A stretch of 64,000 nucleotides of DNA from an uncultured Shewanella sp. (GTDB lineage: Bacteria > Pseudomonadota > Gammaproteobacteria > Enterobacterales > Shewanellaceae): assembly GCF_947501225.1 (NCBI RefSeq), contig NZ_CANMUW010000002.1, positions 124,001 to 188,000 of the forward strand, read 5' to 3'. Position numbers and translations under genes: made by a program. Shown here one piece after another: positions 47,117 to 56,829 of the stretch (its first letter is position 1; every line of letters begins with the position of its first letter). The notes under the pieces are model-generated. The model was not told where the DNA came from. It saw nothing but the letters and a program-made list of their open reading frames with translations, and did not search any database.

Positions 47117-47722
47117 ATGCCCTCTCAGATCATTTTAGCTTCAACCTCACCCTATCGGAAAGAGATACTCTCAAAATTAGGCATTCCATTTTGCTGCTGC
47201 TCTCCGGATATTGATGAGACGCCACTCCCGCAGGAGACGCCTGAAGCCCATGTTACCCGTTTAGCGAAAGAGAAGGCCCGAGCAGGCGCACAATCATTTG
47301 ATCAAGGCCTGGTGATCGGTTCCGATCAGGTGGCCGTTATCAACGGCAAGATAATCGGCAAACCACTCAACCATGAAGCCGCAGTTTCTCAACTGACTTC
47401 GGCATCGAATCAGATCATCACCTTTTATACCGGCATAGCGCTACATAATATAACGACCAATGAGACCGAGGCTCGCTGTGAGACCTTTAAGGTTCATTTC
47501 AGGGCGTTAACCCAGGCACAGATTGAGTACTACCTGAGAAAAGAGCAGCCATATTTTTGCGCAGGCAGTTTTAAGAGTGAAGGATTAGGGATCGCCCTCT
47601 TCAATCGACTAGAGGGCAAAGATCCAAATACCCTGATCGGTCTTCCCTTAATAACCCTTATCGATATGCTTGCACGTCAGGGATATGTGGTATTGGATCA
47701 TCACCCCAAGAGCGCGTACTAA
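47117..47722 (+). CDS. Maf-family nucleotide pyrophosphatase (YceF type)
   Basis: A 201-residue Maf/Ham1-fold enzyme. It has the N-terminal signature IILASTSPYRKEILSKLGIP with the substrate-binding Arg/Lys, SPDIDETPLPQETPEAHVTR, catalytic-base region VIGSDQVAVINGKIIGKPLN, and GSFKSEGLGIALFNRLEGKD. The YceF subgroup hydrolyses 7-methyl-GTP, while other Maf proteins act on dTTP/UTP. Its position beside yceD-rpmF-plsX, as in E. coli, supports YceF. There is no signal or membrane segment. Confidence 0.92.
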   Translation: MPSQIILASTSPYRKEILSKLGIPFCCCSPDIDETPLPQETPEAHVTRLAKEKARAGAQSFDQGLVIGSDQVAVINGKIIGKPLNHEAAVSQLTSASNQIITFYTGIALHNITTNETEARCETFKVHFRALTQAQIEYYLRKEQPYFCAGSFKSEGLGIALFNRLEGKDPNTLIGLPLITLIDMLARQGYVVLDHHPKSAY

Positions 47723-47861
47723 TGCCGGCTCAGGAATAATGTCTGCTTAGCCACTACACTATAGTGAATACAAATGGAGTAAAACTCCGTGAATATTAAC
47801 TAGCCGGGTGCTGTGTCGTTATACCAATAGGTATCAACCCAATGCTCGATGGAAGTGGTTG

Positions 47862-49217
47862 ATGACAGATATAGAAGAGGCATTAGCGCTGCTGGCAGCG
47901 CCATGCACCGATGAACGTTTTTTCCAGCGAGCGTTAAAGGCACTGGCACTGGTCACACAGTGCAGGTGGGCAGCGTTCGGAAGACCCTCGCCACAAAGGG
48001 GGATGGCTGAGGTGGTCGCGTTTTGCGATTTGAAGCACAGCATCCCCGGCTTTGAGTTCAGCCTTAAAGGCTCCCCCTGCGAGACCATCTACCGACTACG
48101 CTACCCTGATACACACATTCTTTATCCAAAAGACCTTCAACTCCTGTTTCCTGACTTTCAATTAATAAAAGATCTGGGTGCTAACAGCTATCAGGCTGAG
48201 CTGATATTAGCCGACGACGGAAGCCCTATTGGGCATATATTGGTCATGGACACACAACCCCAGACAGACTCGGTGAAGTCCCGGGAATTTTTCAGACTAC
48301 TTGCCCAGAGAATAGGTGTCGAATATAAACGGCTTCTCATCTCACGGGAGCTGGCTATGCATAAAGAGATGATCGCGGTATCTGAGCAGTTTATGTCGTT
48401 TGTCGATCACCAGTACCGCTATCATGTTGTCTCCAAAGGCTACGAATCCATATTTGATCGACCGGTTGCGTCATTTATCGGTAAAACGGTTGAATCAATC
48501 CATGGCAAAGAGGTGTTTGACCAGCACCTTAAACCTCTGTTGGATCGATCACTGTCAGGAGAAACCCTTAATACCCAAACCTGGATACACCCTCCAAATC
48601 AAGCTTCTCCTATGTATCTCAATGTTCACCATAACCCCTACTATGATGAGAGTGGCAATATCATCGGCGTCATAGTCTCGGCACACAACATCAGCGAAAT
48701 TCATGCTGCAAAGGTGGAGATTGAGCACTTCGCCAACCATGACCCTCTCACGGGTCTGTCTAACCGACGTGCCCTGTTCGAAGAAATAGAGCAGAAGATG
48801 GCCGCACAGCAGGCTGACGAACTTAGATTTGCCGTCATGTATATCGATCTGGATGGGTTTAAACAGATAAATGACAGATTCGGCCATCACCAGGGAGATA
48901 AGATACTGGTCGATGTAGCCACACGTCTTCAGGATAGTGCCGGCGAGAATGAACTGGTGTCTCGAGTGGGTGGCGATGAGTTTGTGGTAATAGCCAGCTT
49001 CAGTTATGGTCAGCCGGAATCGACTTATCGTAAAAAAGTTAAACTGCTCAACGAGAAGTTTTCAGAGCTGTTAGCCATGAAAATAGCGGTCGATGGACAG
49101 CACCTGCCTCTGAGTGCCAGCATCGGCAGCTATATAGCCGAAGGCCATGAAACAGACCTATCGGCTATCTTGTGTAAAGCCGATAGAGATATGTATAAAA
49201 CAAAGAAAGCTAAGTGA
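47862..49217 (+). CDS. Diguanylate cyclase (GAF-PAS-GGDEF)
   Basis: A soluble sensor that would synthesise cyclic di-GMP. From the ATG at 47862 (GGAAG six bases upstream; a longer frame starts at a GTG at 47808 without a site) it is 451 residues. An N-terminal GAF-like domain spans about 1-165, a PAS about 175-285 (EQFMSFVDHQYRYHVVSKGY, YLNVHHNPYYDESGNIIGVI), and a GGDEF domain from about 290: HFANHDPLTGLSNRRALFEE, YIDLDGFKQINDRFGHHQGD and SRVGGDEFVVIA with the active loop intact. The inhibitory RxxD site normally five residues before GGDEF is not present, so product feedback there is unlikely. Input signals are unknown. It is monocistronic. Confidence 0.93.
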   Translation: MTDIEEALALLAAPCTDERFFQRALKALALVTQCRWAAFGRPSPQRGMAEVVAFCDLKHSIPGFEFSLKGSPCETIYRLRYPDTHILYPKDLQLLFPDFQLIKDLGANSYQAELILADDGSPIGHILVMDTQPQTDSVKSREFFRLLAQRIGVEYKRLLISRELAMHKEMIAVSEQFMSFVDHQYRYHVVSKGYESIFDRPVASFIGKTVESIHGKEVFDQHLKPLLDRSLSGETLNTQTWIHPPNQASPMYLNVHHNPYYDESGNIIGVIVSAHNISEIHAAKVEIEHFANHDPLTGLSNRRALFEEIEQKMAAQQADELRFAVMYIDLDGFKQINDRFGHHQGDKILVDVATRLQDSAGENELVSRVGGDEFVVIASFSYGQPESTYRKKVKLLNEKFSELLAMKIAVDGQHLPLSASIGSYIAEGHETDLSAILCKADRDMYKTKKAK

Positions 49218-49277
49218 GTCATCCAACCTGAAAAGCTCAAACATTAAAATGCCCCGCACATTCAGGCTGGTTCATGA

Positions 49278-49922
49278 TTAAAGGTGATCCAACAGCTCAA
49301 GTGGCGAGCTTACGATAACCTTAGGCTTCGCCTGTTGCAGCTGCTCTATGCCATGGGCACCATAGTTAACCCCGATCGCATCGATACCGGCATTGTTGGC
49401 CATATTGAGGTCATGCACCGAGTCACCAACCATAACCGCCTTGTCGGGGGAGATATTAAGCTCATTGAGTAGCTGGAAAATCATCTCGGGGTTAGGTTTG
49501 CTCTGAGCCTCGTCGGCACACCTGCTGGCCACGAAGTGGGTATTCAGCCCTGTTTCACCAAGAACGCGGTTTAAACCGGCCCTCGCCTTACCTGTTGCTA
49601 CGGCGATCTGGTAACCAATTTGGTTGAGCTGTGCCAGCAAAGATTCAACACCGTCGAACAGAGGGCTCGGAGTCTTATTGAGCTGCAGATACTGTTGCCT
49701 GTATACCTCAATCATCTCACCATGAAAGTCAGAACTCGCATCCGGGTGAAGCACATTTAGTGCTTCACTCATAGACAAGCCAATGATATCCCGAATGGCA
49801 CTCTCCGAAGGCATAGACACATTCAATGTCACTGCTGTCTGCTGCATACAGTTGACAATTTTGCCGATGGAATCCATAAGGGTGCCATCCCAATCGAAAA
49901 TCACTAACTCATACTGCTTCAT
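49278..49922 (-). CDS. HAD-superfamily phosphatase (phosphoglycolate-phosphatase-like)
   Basis: A 214-residue HAD hydrolase of subclass IA: motif I LVIFDWDGTLMDSIG (nucleophile and acid Asp), motif II IAVATGKARAGL (Thr/Ser equivalent), motif III Lys in SKPNPEMIF and motif IV MVGDSVHDLNMANNAG. The cap domain (residues 17-80) is helical. It resembles Gph/YjjG-type phosphatases; substrate not determinable. It overlaps the rluC stop by four bases (ATGA), so the two are translationally coupled, as in many Shewanella and Vibrio genomes. It may clear a damaged or inhibitory phosphometabolite, but that is inference. Confidence 0.9.
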   Translation of the reverse strand: MKQYELVIFDWDGTLMDSIGKIVNCMQQTAVTLNVSMPSESAIRDIIGLSMSEALNVLHPDASSDFHGEMIEVYRQQYLQLNKTPSPLFDGVESLLAQLNQIGYQIAVATGKARAGLNRVLGETGLNTHFVASRCADEAQSKPNPEMIFQLLNELNISPDKAVMVGDSVHDLNMANNAGIDAIGVNYGAHGIEQLQQAKPKVIVSSPLELLDHL

Positions 49923-50878
49923 ACTTTTACCAGATTATCTAATGTTTGAGTAAGAACAGGATCCAGAGGTGCCTTAACAATTAACACCTCATCGGTTCCC
50001 GGATGTGTAAACCTTAACTGGGCCGCATGAAGAAACAAGCGGTTTAAGCCCAGGGCCCTCATGCTGTCATCAAATTTCTGTTCACTATACTTTTCATCAC
50101 ATGCAATCGGATGGCCGGTGTATTGGCAATGAACACGGATCTGGTGAGTCCTTCCCGTGACAGGGCTTGCCTGAACTAATGTCGCCCCTTGATAACGTTG
50201 TAATATCTTATAGCGGGTCTCACACTCTTTACCCTCTTGATTGACACGTACTATACGCTCACCGGATTTCAGGGTGAGCTTAAGCAAAGGTGCTTTAATC
50301 ACCTTATCACGAGCCTGCCAGGTACCTTTTACCAGCGCCTGATAATCTTTCTGCATCTTCTTGAAGCGAAGTTGATCATGAAGGTGCCTTAATGCACTAC
50401 GCTTCTTGGCGATGAGCAATACACCGGATGTGTCTTTATCTAAACGGTGAGCAAGCTCCAGAAACTTCTGTGTAGGCCGTAGAGCGCGCATGGCCTCAAT
50501 GATGCCGAAGTCAACACCACTGCCACCATGAACCGCAAGACCGGCAGGCTTATTCAAGACGATAATATGTTTATCTTCGAAAAGTATCCGGTCCTCTAAT
50601 TGAGAAACCTTACTCAACTTAGCTGATGGGCCGGGACGCTCCTCCTTATCGGACATGCGCACGGGAGGTACACGAACAATATCGCCATCTTGTAACTTGT
50701 ATTCAGGCTTAATCCGCTTTTTATTGACCCTAACTTCGCCTTTACGCACGATCCGATAGATCATGCTCTTAGGTACGCCTTTTAATTTTGTTAACAGGAA
50801 ATTATCTATACGTTGCCCGACATGATCTTCATCAATTGTGACCAACTGGACTTTAAGTTTGGGTGCTTCGGTATTCAT
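49919..50878 (-). CDS. rluC: 23S rRNA pseudouridine(955/2504/2580) synthase RluC
   Basis: It forms pseudouridines in 23S rRNA. From the ATG at 50878 (AAAGG six bases upstream) it has 319 residues, the E. coli length; the longer frame to 50908 lacks a site. The N-terminal S4 RNA-binding domain (about 15-75) has QRIDNFLLTKLKGVPKSMIY, and the catalytic domain starts near 90 with HIIVLNKPAGLAVHGGSGVD. The conserved Asp nucleophile is in LAHRLDKDTSGVLLIAKKR. ASPVTGRTHQIRVHCQYTGH also matches the family. It is divergent from rne, as in E. coli, and overlaps the downstream HAD gene. Confidence 0.96.
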   Translation of the reverse strand: MNTEAPKLKVQLVTIDEDHVGQRIDNFLLTKLKGVPKSMIYRIVRKGEVRVNKKRIKPEYKLQDGDIVRVPPVRMSDKEERPGPSAKLSKVSQLEDRILFEDKHIIVLNKPAGLAVHGGSGVDFGIIEAMRALRPTQKFLELAHRLDKDTSGVLLIAKKRSALRHLHDQLRFKKMQKDYQALVKGTWQARDKVIKAPLLKLTLKSGERIVRVNQEGKECETRYKILQRYQGATLVQASPVTGRTHQIRVHCQYTGHPIACDEKYSEQKFDDSMRALGLNRLFLHAAQLRFTHPGTDEVLIVKAPLDPVLTQTLDNLVKV

Positions 50879-51335
50879 GGTGCGCCTTTTGTACATCTGG
50901 AAGCGCATTGTACATCAAGTTACAAGAATTTTGTTCCTTTCCATTTGCTGAATTTATTGATTATTGCTATATTTCATCCGCTGTTGGGGACAATCAGTGA
51001 ATAAAGTGTTCACAAATCCCACAACACTCGCGCATGAAGCAGAGACTAAAAACCTTTTCCATTTGTAGCAAATCATTGATTTGCAAGTTGTTTTATCAAT
51101 ATAAAACCGAAAACGAGTTTTAACGACTAAACAAATAGGAAAAGCCACTTTACATGGTGGTTTCTCTAAAAATCGCACCCAAAATTCGAAGTTTAATTTT
51201 AACTTATCATCAGACGCACACTAACTCGATTTTGGCATTACCGGAAAGTACAGAATAATTTATGGGGTTGGTTGACGTTTTACAACGAATTCCTTGTTTT
51301 TGTAGATATATAAAAAATAAGCCATAAATGGATGC

Positions 51336-51470
51336 GACACGCAGTGACTGCGTCTTACAGAAATGCGCACCTTGCCTAGACACCGGCCGTGAGGTCTTGT
51401 TACTAATGCTAGGCCCGTAATGCACCGATAAAATCGTTTGATGACCTTATTTTAGAAGAATTACGTCATA
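51336..51470 (+). promoter_or_regulatory. rne 5' leader with stem-loops (candidate rne5 autoregulatory element)
   Basis: Between rluC and rne lie 592 bases without a gene. In the part next to rne two hairpins stand out: ACGCAGT-G-ACTGCGT (51339-51353) and GCCTAG...CTAGGC (51374-51414) enclosing AGAC...GTCT. In E. coli the rne leader (about 360 bases, rne5) folds into hairpins that let RNase E cleave its own mRNA. Position and structure suggest the same here. The rest (50879-51335) is AT-rich and holds the divergent promoters; none was pinned down. Confidence 0.6.
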
Positions 51471-54400
51471 ATGAAACGGATGTTAATTAATGCAACTCAA
51501 TCTGAAGAGTTGCGCGTTGCCCTTGTTGATGGGCAGCAACTGTATGATCTGGATATCGAAAGCCCAGGTCATGAGCAGAAAAAAGCGAATATTTACAAAG
51601 GTAAAATCACTCGCGTAGAACCCTCCCTTGAAGCCGCGTTCGTCGACTATGGCGCCGAACGTCACGGATTTTTGCCACTCAAAGAGATCGCCAGAGAATA
51701 TTTCCCTAAGGGATACTCTTTCCAGGGCCGCCCAAATATCAAAGAGGTGGTTAAAGAGGGGCAAGAGGTCATCATTCAAATAGATAAAGAGGAACGAGGC
51801 AACAAAGGTGCCGCGTTAACCACCTTTATCAGTTTGGCTGGCTCATATCTGGTACTGATGCCTAATAACCCACGTGCAGGCGGTATCTCCCGTCGAATCG
51901 AAGGTGATGAGCGTACCGAACTTAAAGCGGCGATGTCTGAACTCCAGGTACCTCAGGGTATGGGCTTAATCGTTCGTACTGCGGGAGTGGGTAAAGACTC
52001 AGCAGAACTTAAGTGGGATCTAAAAGTACTGGAGCATCATTGGGCTGCGATTAAAGAGGCAGCGGATGGACGTCCGGCTCCCTTCCTGATTCATCAGGAA
52101 AGTAATGTCATCGTACGTGCAATACGTGACTACCTTCGTCGTGATGTCGGTGAAGTACTGATCGATCACCCACGTATCTTTGAAGATGCTAAGCAGCACG
52201 TTTCGCTTGTGCGTCCGGACTTTGTCGACCGTATCAAGCAGTATGAGGCCGAAGTTCCGCTCTTTACTCATTACCAGATCGAAACACAGATCGAGTCTGC
52301 ATTCCAGCGTGAAGTACGTCTGCCATCCGGTGGCTCGATTGTTATCGATCCAACCGAAGCCCTCACCTCTATCGATATCAACTCCGCTCGAGCTACCAAA
52401 GGCGGCGATATCGAAGAGACGGCACTGAATACAAACCTGGAAGCGGCTGACGAGATTGCACGTCAACTTCGTTTACGCGACCTTGGTGGTCTGGTTGTTA
52501 TCGATTTCATCGATATGACTCCCGTCCGTCACCAGCGTGAAGTGGAAAATAGAATGCGTGATGCCGTGCATCATGACAGAGCACGCGTACAACTGGGTCG
52601 AATCTCCCGCTTCGGCTTGATGGAGATGTCCAGACAGCGCCTGCGTCCTTCACTGGAGGAGTCGGCTGCTCACCTATGCCCTCGCTGTCATGGTCAGGGA
52701 ACCATTCGTGGCACAGAATCCTTAGCACTATCGATTCTTCGCCTGATGGAAGAGGAAGCGATTAAAGAGAACACATCTCAAATCGAAGCGATTGTCCCCG
52801 TCGATGTGGCTGCATTCCTGCTCAATGAGAAGCGTAAAGCTATACGTATCACAGAGCAGCGCCATGATGTAGAAGTGTATGTGATCCCTGATCCAAACAT
52901 GACAACACCTGACTACCGTGTCGTGCGTCATCGTAAAGATGACCAGATCAGTGAGTCCAGCTACAAACTGTTAGATAAGCCAGAAGCAAAACTTTACGAG
53001 CCGCGCAAGCTTGAACGTGCTGCGCCACCTCAACCTGCTCTGAAAGGCTTCTCTGCGCCCACTAAGAAAGTTGAAAAACCTTCATCGGTCAAAAAAACTG
53101 TCAAGGCAGCACCTAAAGCCGATGCCGAGCCAGGCCTGATATCTAAACTTCTCTCTGCAATAGGCGCAATGTTCAAGCCTGAAGAGAAGAAAGAGGAGCC
53201 AAAGAAGAAACCTCAAGCCAGCCGCAACAGTCAAAACCGTAGTAACCGACGTAATACCCGTCGCAACGACAATCGACGTAACCGCGATGACAAAGAGCAA
53301 ACCGGTGACAAGGGTGCGCGTGGTAACCGTAACAAAGGGGCCGACGGTGACAACCTTGATAAACAGGTAAAAGGAAAAGAGGATCAGGCTAAGCGTCAGT
53401 CGCGTAGTGACAGCAAGTCTCGTCGCCAGGCTCAAGGCGGTGACAGCGAATCTAAAAACCAACCTAAGCAAGAGGTGGCCAGAGAGCGCCGTCAACGTCG
53501 TAATATGCGCCGTAAGGTCCGCGTAGAAAGCGAACAAGCTCAGGTAGTAGATGAGAATCAGGTCGTCACTGAAACTCAGGCAAAAGCTGTTGTGAGTGAA
53601 GAGAAGAGTACGCGTACCAAGCGTCAACCAAGAAAGTCTAACAAGGCTAAGTCTCAGCAAGAGGTGGCTCAGGCACCACAGGAAGCCAAGGCAGCTAAAG
53701 TTGAAGTGGAAGCTGAAACTCGAGTCGAAGCGCCGATAACTGAAGTTTCAGAGACAAAGAAAGTTGAAGCTCACGGCGAACAACCAGCTGCACCTGCAGT
53801 AGAAGAATCGACTAAACCGGTAGCAGACTCAACTACAGCCGAGGTTGAAACTACAGCATCGCAAGCAACTGAATCGTCTGAGGACAAAGATCAACGTGAG
53901 CCTCGTGAAGGTCAACGTCGCAGTCGTCGAAGCCCTCGTCATCTTCGCGCCGCAGGTCAACGTCGTCGCCGCGACGAAGATAACGGAGTTGAATCTACCT
54001 CAGATTCTGCACCGGCGTTCATTCCCAATGAAACCGAAGTTGAAAATCAAGCTATCGAGAATCAGCCTGCCCCCCAGGTGACGGAAGAGAAACACGCTTC
54101 GAAGGCCGCATCATCTGTTGCAGCTGCGCCGACTAAACCGGCTGCACCGGCAAAGCCTAAAGCAAGCGAGAAAGCCGAAGCACAAGCTGCACCGGCAAAA
54201 CCTGCCACGCCGATTAAGGCCGAAGCAGAAGCCGCGCCTGCAAAACCTGCTGCACCGGTTAAGGCCGAAGCGCAAGCCGCGCCTGCAAAACCTGCTGCAC
54301 CGGTTAAGGCTGAAGCAGAAGCCGCGCCTGCAAAACCTGCTGCGCCGGTTAAAGCCGAAGCGCAAGCCGCGCCTGCAAAACCAGCTGCGCCGGTTAAGGC

Positions 54401-55073
54401 CGAAGCAGAAGCCGCGCCGGCAAAATCTGTTGCGCCGGTTAAGGCTGAAGCGCAAGCCGCGCCGGCAAAGCCTGCTGCGCCGGTTAAGGCTGAAGCGCAA
54501 GCCGCGCCTGCAAAACCTGCCGCGCCGGTTAAGGCCGAAGCACAAGCCGCGCCGGCAAAGCCTGCTGCGCCGGTTAAAGCTGAAGCGCAAGCCGCGCCGG
54601 CAAAACCTGCTGCGCCGGTTAAGGCCGAAGCGCAAGCCGCGCCTGCAAAACCTGCTGCGCCGGTTAAAGCTGAAGCAGAAGCCGCGCCTGCAAAGCCTGC
54701 TGCGCCGGTTAAAGCTGAAGCGCAAGCCGCACCTGCAAAACCAGCTGCGCCGGTTAAGGCCGAAGCGCAAGCCGCGCCGGCAAAACCTGAAGTACAGGTT
54801 GAAGCAGTTGCTAAAGCCGAGGCAGAGGTTACTCCAGCGGTTGAAACTTCGAGAGTTGAGAGTGAAACACCAACAGCCGCTGTTGCTGCACAGCCAAAGT
54901 CCGGAAGCCGATTCGGTACTATGGTGACTTCGGATATGACTAAGCCGGTTGTTGAGACCCGGGAAAATATTGCGACGCCAACCGGACGTCAATATGTAGC
55001 CTCCGAATCTTCTGCTCCAACCGAAAAAGCAAGAACGGCAAATACGGCTAATTCGGAAATGGCAAAACCATAA
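51471..55073 (+). CDS. rne: Ribonuclease E
   Basis: The essential endoribonuclease of mRNA decay and rRNA/tRNA processing; its C-terminal half scaffolds the degradosome at the inner membrane. The 1200-residue protein has a very conserved catalytic half (1-520): S1 domain about 38-125, catalytic Asp D302 in [15 protein letters not shown] and D345 in [13 protein letters not shown], and the zinc-link [13 protein letters not shown] (C403, C406). [16 protein letters not shown] near 555-570 resembles the membrane-anchoring amphipathic helix. Then come Arg-rich RNA-binding stretches and an unusual block of 14 fifteen-residue repeats (residues 901-1110), ending near [14 protein letters not shown]. 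The start [20 protein letters not shown] matches E. coli exactly in form. It is monocistronic. Confidence 0.98.
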   Translation: MKRMLINATQSEELRVALVDGQQLYDLDIESPGHEQKKANIYKGKITRVEPSLEAAFVDYGAERHGFLPLKEIAREYFPKGYSFQGRPNIKEVVKEGQEVIIQIDKEERGNKGAALTTFISLAGSYLVLMPNNPRAGGISRRIEGDERTELKAAMSELQVPQGMGLIVRTAGVGKDSAELKWDLKVLEHHWAAIKEAADGRPAPFLIHQESNVIVRAIRDYLRRDVGEVLIDHPRIFEDAKQHVSLVRPDFVDRIKQYEAEVPLFTHYQIETQIESAFQREVRLPSGGSIVIDPTEALTSIDINSARATKGGDIEETALNTNLEAADEIARQLRLRDLGGLVVIDFIDMTPVRHQREVENRMRDAVHHDRARVQLGRISRFGLMEMSRQRLRPSLEESAAHLCPRCHGQGTIRGTESLALSILRLMEEEAIKENTSQIEAIVPVDVAAFLLNEKRKAIRITEQRHDVEVYVIPDPNMTTPDYRVVRHRKDDQISESSYKLLDKPEAKLYEPRKLERAAPPQPALKGFSAPTKKVEKPSSVKKTVKAAPKADAEPGLISKLLSAIGAMFKPEEKKEEPKKKPQASRNSQNRSNRRNTRRNDNRRNRDDKEQTGDKGARGNRNKGADGDNLDKQVKGKEDQAKRQSRSDSKSRRQAQGGDSESKNQPKQEVARERRQRRNMRRKVRVESEQAQVVDENQVVTETQAKAVVSEEKSTRTKRQPRKSNKAKSQQEVAQAPQEAKAAKVEVEAETRVEAPITEVSETKKVEAHGEQPAAPAVEESTKPVADSTTAEVETTASQATESSEDKDQREPREGQRRSRRSPRHLRAAGQRRRRDEDNGVESTSDSAPAFIPNETEVENQAIENQPAPQVTEEKHASKAASSVAAAPTKPAAPAKPKASEKAEAQAAPAKPATPIKAEAEAAPAKPAAPVKAEAQAAPAKPAAPVKAEAEAAPAKPAAPVKAEAQAAPAKPAAPVKAEAEAAPAKSVAPVKAEAQAAPAKPAAPVKAEAQAAPAKPAAPVKAEAQAAPAKPAAPVKAEAQAAPAKPAAPVKAEAQAAPAKPAAPVKAEAEAAPAKPAAPVKAEAQAAPAKPAAPVKAEAQAAPAKPEVQVEAVAKAEAEVTPAVETSRVESETPTAAVAAQPKSGSRFGTMVTSDMTKPVVETRENIATPTGRQYVASESSAPTEKARTANTANSEMAKP
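54171..54800 (+). repeat. 14-copy 45-bp tandem repeat within rne
   Basis: Each unit encodes [15 protein letters not shown] or [15 protein letters not shown]; outer and one inner unit deviate (ATPI, SVAPV, EVQV). The DNA copies differ mainly at third positions. The region is low-complexity, Lys/Ala/Pro/Glu-rich and likely disordered. Such repeats change copy number easily by slippage. Confidence 0.95.
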
Positions 55074-55096
55074 CCTATAGTTAAGCTGTTTTTTCT

Positions 55097-55128
55097 AAAA
55101 AGCCATGCATGACAGCATGGCTTTTTTA
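55097..55128 (+). terminator. Terminator after rne
   Basis: AAAAAGCCATGC pairs with GCATGGCTTTTT around ATGACA, followed by TT, about 24 bases after the stop. Confidence 0.9.
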
Positions 55129-55206
55129 ATTTTCTTACCGCGGATAATTTGATAGTATGCGCGGCCGCAATTAAATCTAATTCAACAAAATTACAACAGA
55201 GGCTAA

Positions 55207-56766
55207 ATGTTCGATCTTATTCGTCACAAAACCGCCAGTAGCAAGGCCGATCTTCTATCGGGCTTAACAGTGGCACTTGCACTTGTTCCTGAAGCCGTTG
55301 CGTTCGCCTTCGTTGCAGGTGTAGAGCCTATGGTTGGCTTATATGCAGCCTTTATTATGGGACTCATCACCGCACTTATCGGTGGTCGCCCGGGCATGAT
55401 CTCCGGTGCTACCGGCGCTATGGCTGTGGTTATGGTCGCCCTGGTTGCTGAGCATGGAGTGCAATACCTTTTCGCCGCGGTCGTACTGGCCGGTCTCATT
55501 CAGGTCTCATGTGGCCTGTTGAGATTAGGTAAGTTCATTCGTATCGTTCCCTACCCTGTGATGATAGGTTTTGTGAACGGTCTGGCAATCGTCATCTTTC
55601 TGGCTCAACTGGGGCAGTTTAAGATACCCGGCGTTGATGGTGTCATGACCTGGTTACCTCAAGATCAACTGATGTTGATGCTTGGATTGGTACTGTTAAC
55701 GATGGCAATCATTCAGTTTTTACCAAAATTGACTTCAGCAGTGCCCTCTTCGTTAGCGGCAATTGTCACTGTCACCCTATTGGTGGTCTTCCTTGAGCTT
55801 GATACCCGTACCGTTTTAGATTTCCTGAAATCTATGAGTGGTGACGAGAATGCGACCATTGCTGGTAGTCTCCCTACCTTCTCGATCCCTGCCGTTGCTT
55901 TTAACCTAGAAACGCTTTATATCATTCTTCCATATTCGATGATCTTAGCTGCTGTGGGTTTGATTGAATCATTACTGACCCTGACCGTTATCGATGAGAT
56001 GACAGATACACGTGGTAAAGGCAACAAGGAGTGTATCGGACAAGGCGTTGGTAATATCACCAGTGGTTTCTTCGGTGCCATGGGCGGTTGTGCGATGATC
56101 GGCCAATCTATGATTAACATCAACTCAGGTGGTCGTGGCCGTTTATCAGGGATCACTGCGGCAGTCGCTCTGCTTGCCTTCATCCTTTTCGGTTCCTCAC
56201 TCATCGAGATGATACCGTTAGCTGCGCTGGTAGGTGTGATGTTTATGGTTGTACTTGGTACCTTCGAGTGGGCCAGCTTTAAGGTAATGAGAAAGGTACC
56301 TAAGCACGATGCTTTCGTTATCGTACTGGTGACTATCGTAACCGTATTTACTGATCTGGCATTTGCGGTATTTGTCGGTGTTATCGTGTCTGCTTTGGTA
56401 TTTGCCTGGGAGCACGCGAAACATATCAACGTCGATATCAGCGAAGATGCCAACGGTTGGAAGGTATATAAGCTCAACGGACCACTCTTTTTTGGTTCTG
56501 CCGCCGAGTTTTTAGAACTTTTCCACGCTAACAGCGATCCGGAAGATGTAATTGTAGATTTCCAAAACTCCCGGGTATGTGATCATTCGGCGTTAGATGC
56601 TATCGATACCCTTGCAGAGCGTTATGGTTCGAACGGCAAGAGACTCCACCTTCGCCACCTGAGTAATGATTGTAAAAGGTTACTGCATAAGGCTGGTGAT
56701 CTGGTTGAAGTTAACCTTATCGAAGATCCTCACTACAAGATTGCTGATGATAAATTAGATTCATAA
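55207..56766 (+). CDS. SulP-family anion transporter with STAS domain
   Basis: A 519-residue inner-membrane transporter. It begins with the SulP core: [20 protein letters not shown] with the Pro of half-helix TM1, [20 protein letters not shown] and [20 protein letters not shown], then about 12-14 segments. The C-terminal STAS domain (about 415-519) has [40 protein letters not shown] and [20 protein letters not shown]. SulP proteins move sulfate, bicarbonate (BicA type), dicarboxylates or other anions; specificity cannot be read here. It is monocistronic with its own terminator, and the neighbours give no hint of substrate. Confidence 0.93.
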   Translation: MFDLIRHKTASSKADLLSGLTVALALVPEAVAFAFVAGVEPMVGLYAAFIMGLITALIGGRPGMISGATGAMAVVMVALVAEHGVQYLFAAVVLAGLIQVSCGLLRLGKFIRIVPYPVMIGFVNGLAIVIFLAQLGQFKIPGVDGVMTWLPQDQLMLMLGLVLLTMAIIQFLPKLTSAVPSSLAAIVTVTLLVVFLELDTRTVLDFLKSMSGDENATIAGSLPTFSIPAVAFNLETLYIILPYSMILAAVGLIESLLTLTVIDEMTDTRGKGNKECIGQGVGNITSGFFGAMGGCAMIGQSMININSGGRGRLSGITAAVALLAFILFGSSLIEMIPLAALVGVMFMVVLGTFEWASFKVMRKVPKHDAFVIVLVTIVTVFTDLAFAVFVGVIVSALVFAWEHAKHINVDISEDANGWKVYKLNGPLFFGSAAEFLELFHANSDPEDVIVDFQNSRVCDHSALDAIDTLAERYGSNGKRLHLRHLSNDCKRLLHKAGDLVEVNLIEDPHYKIADDKLDS

Positions 56767-56790
56767 TTTTCCTGCTATCTGGCAAGTACT

Positions 56791-56820
56791 AAAAGGGCGA
56801 GTGAAAACTCGCCTTTTTTA
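56791..56820. terminator. Terminator after sulP gene (bidirectional)
   Basis: AAAAGGGCGAGT-GAAA-ACTCGCCTTTTTT has a 10-bp stem with a GAAA loop. It lies between convergent genes and works on both strands. Confidence 0.9.
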
Positions 56821-56829
56821 ATGCCTGAG

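Noticed and set aside
51210..51425. Antisense frame in the rne leader.
   Set aside because: It lies in the structured leader, is not protein-like, and has no ribosome site.
53082..53660. 192-codon antisense frame in the rne middle region.
   Set aside because: It lies opposite a well-supported coding region and has biased low-complexity content; no signals.
54118..54927. Plus-strand out-of-frame frame in the same repeat, rich in Arg/Leu.
   Set aside because: It is a shadow of the repeat in the +1 frame of rne.
54111..54992. Long antisense open frame (293 codons) across the rne repeat, rich in Arg/Cys/Phe repeats.
   Set aside because: It is the complement of the 45-bp repeat. Frames stay open because the unit has no stop, not because it is a gene; no ribosome site or plausible protein.
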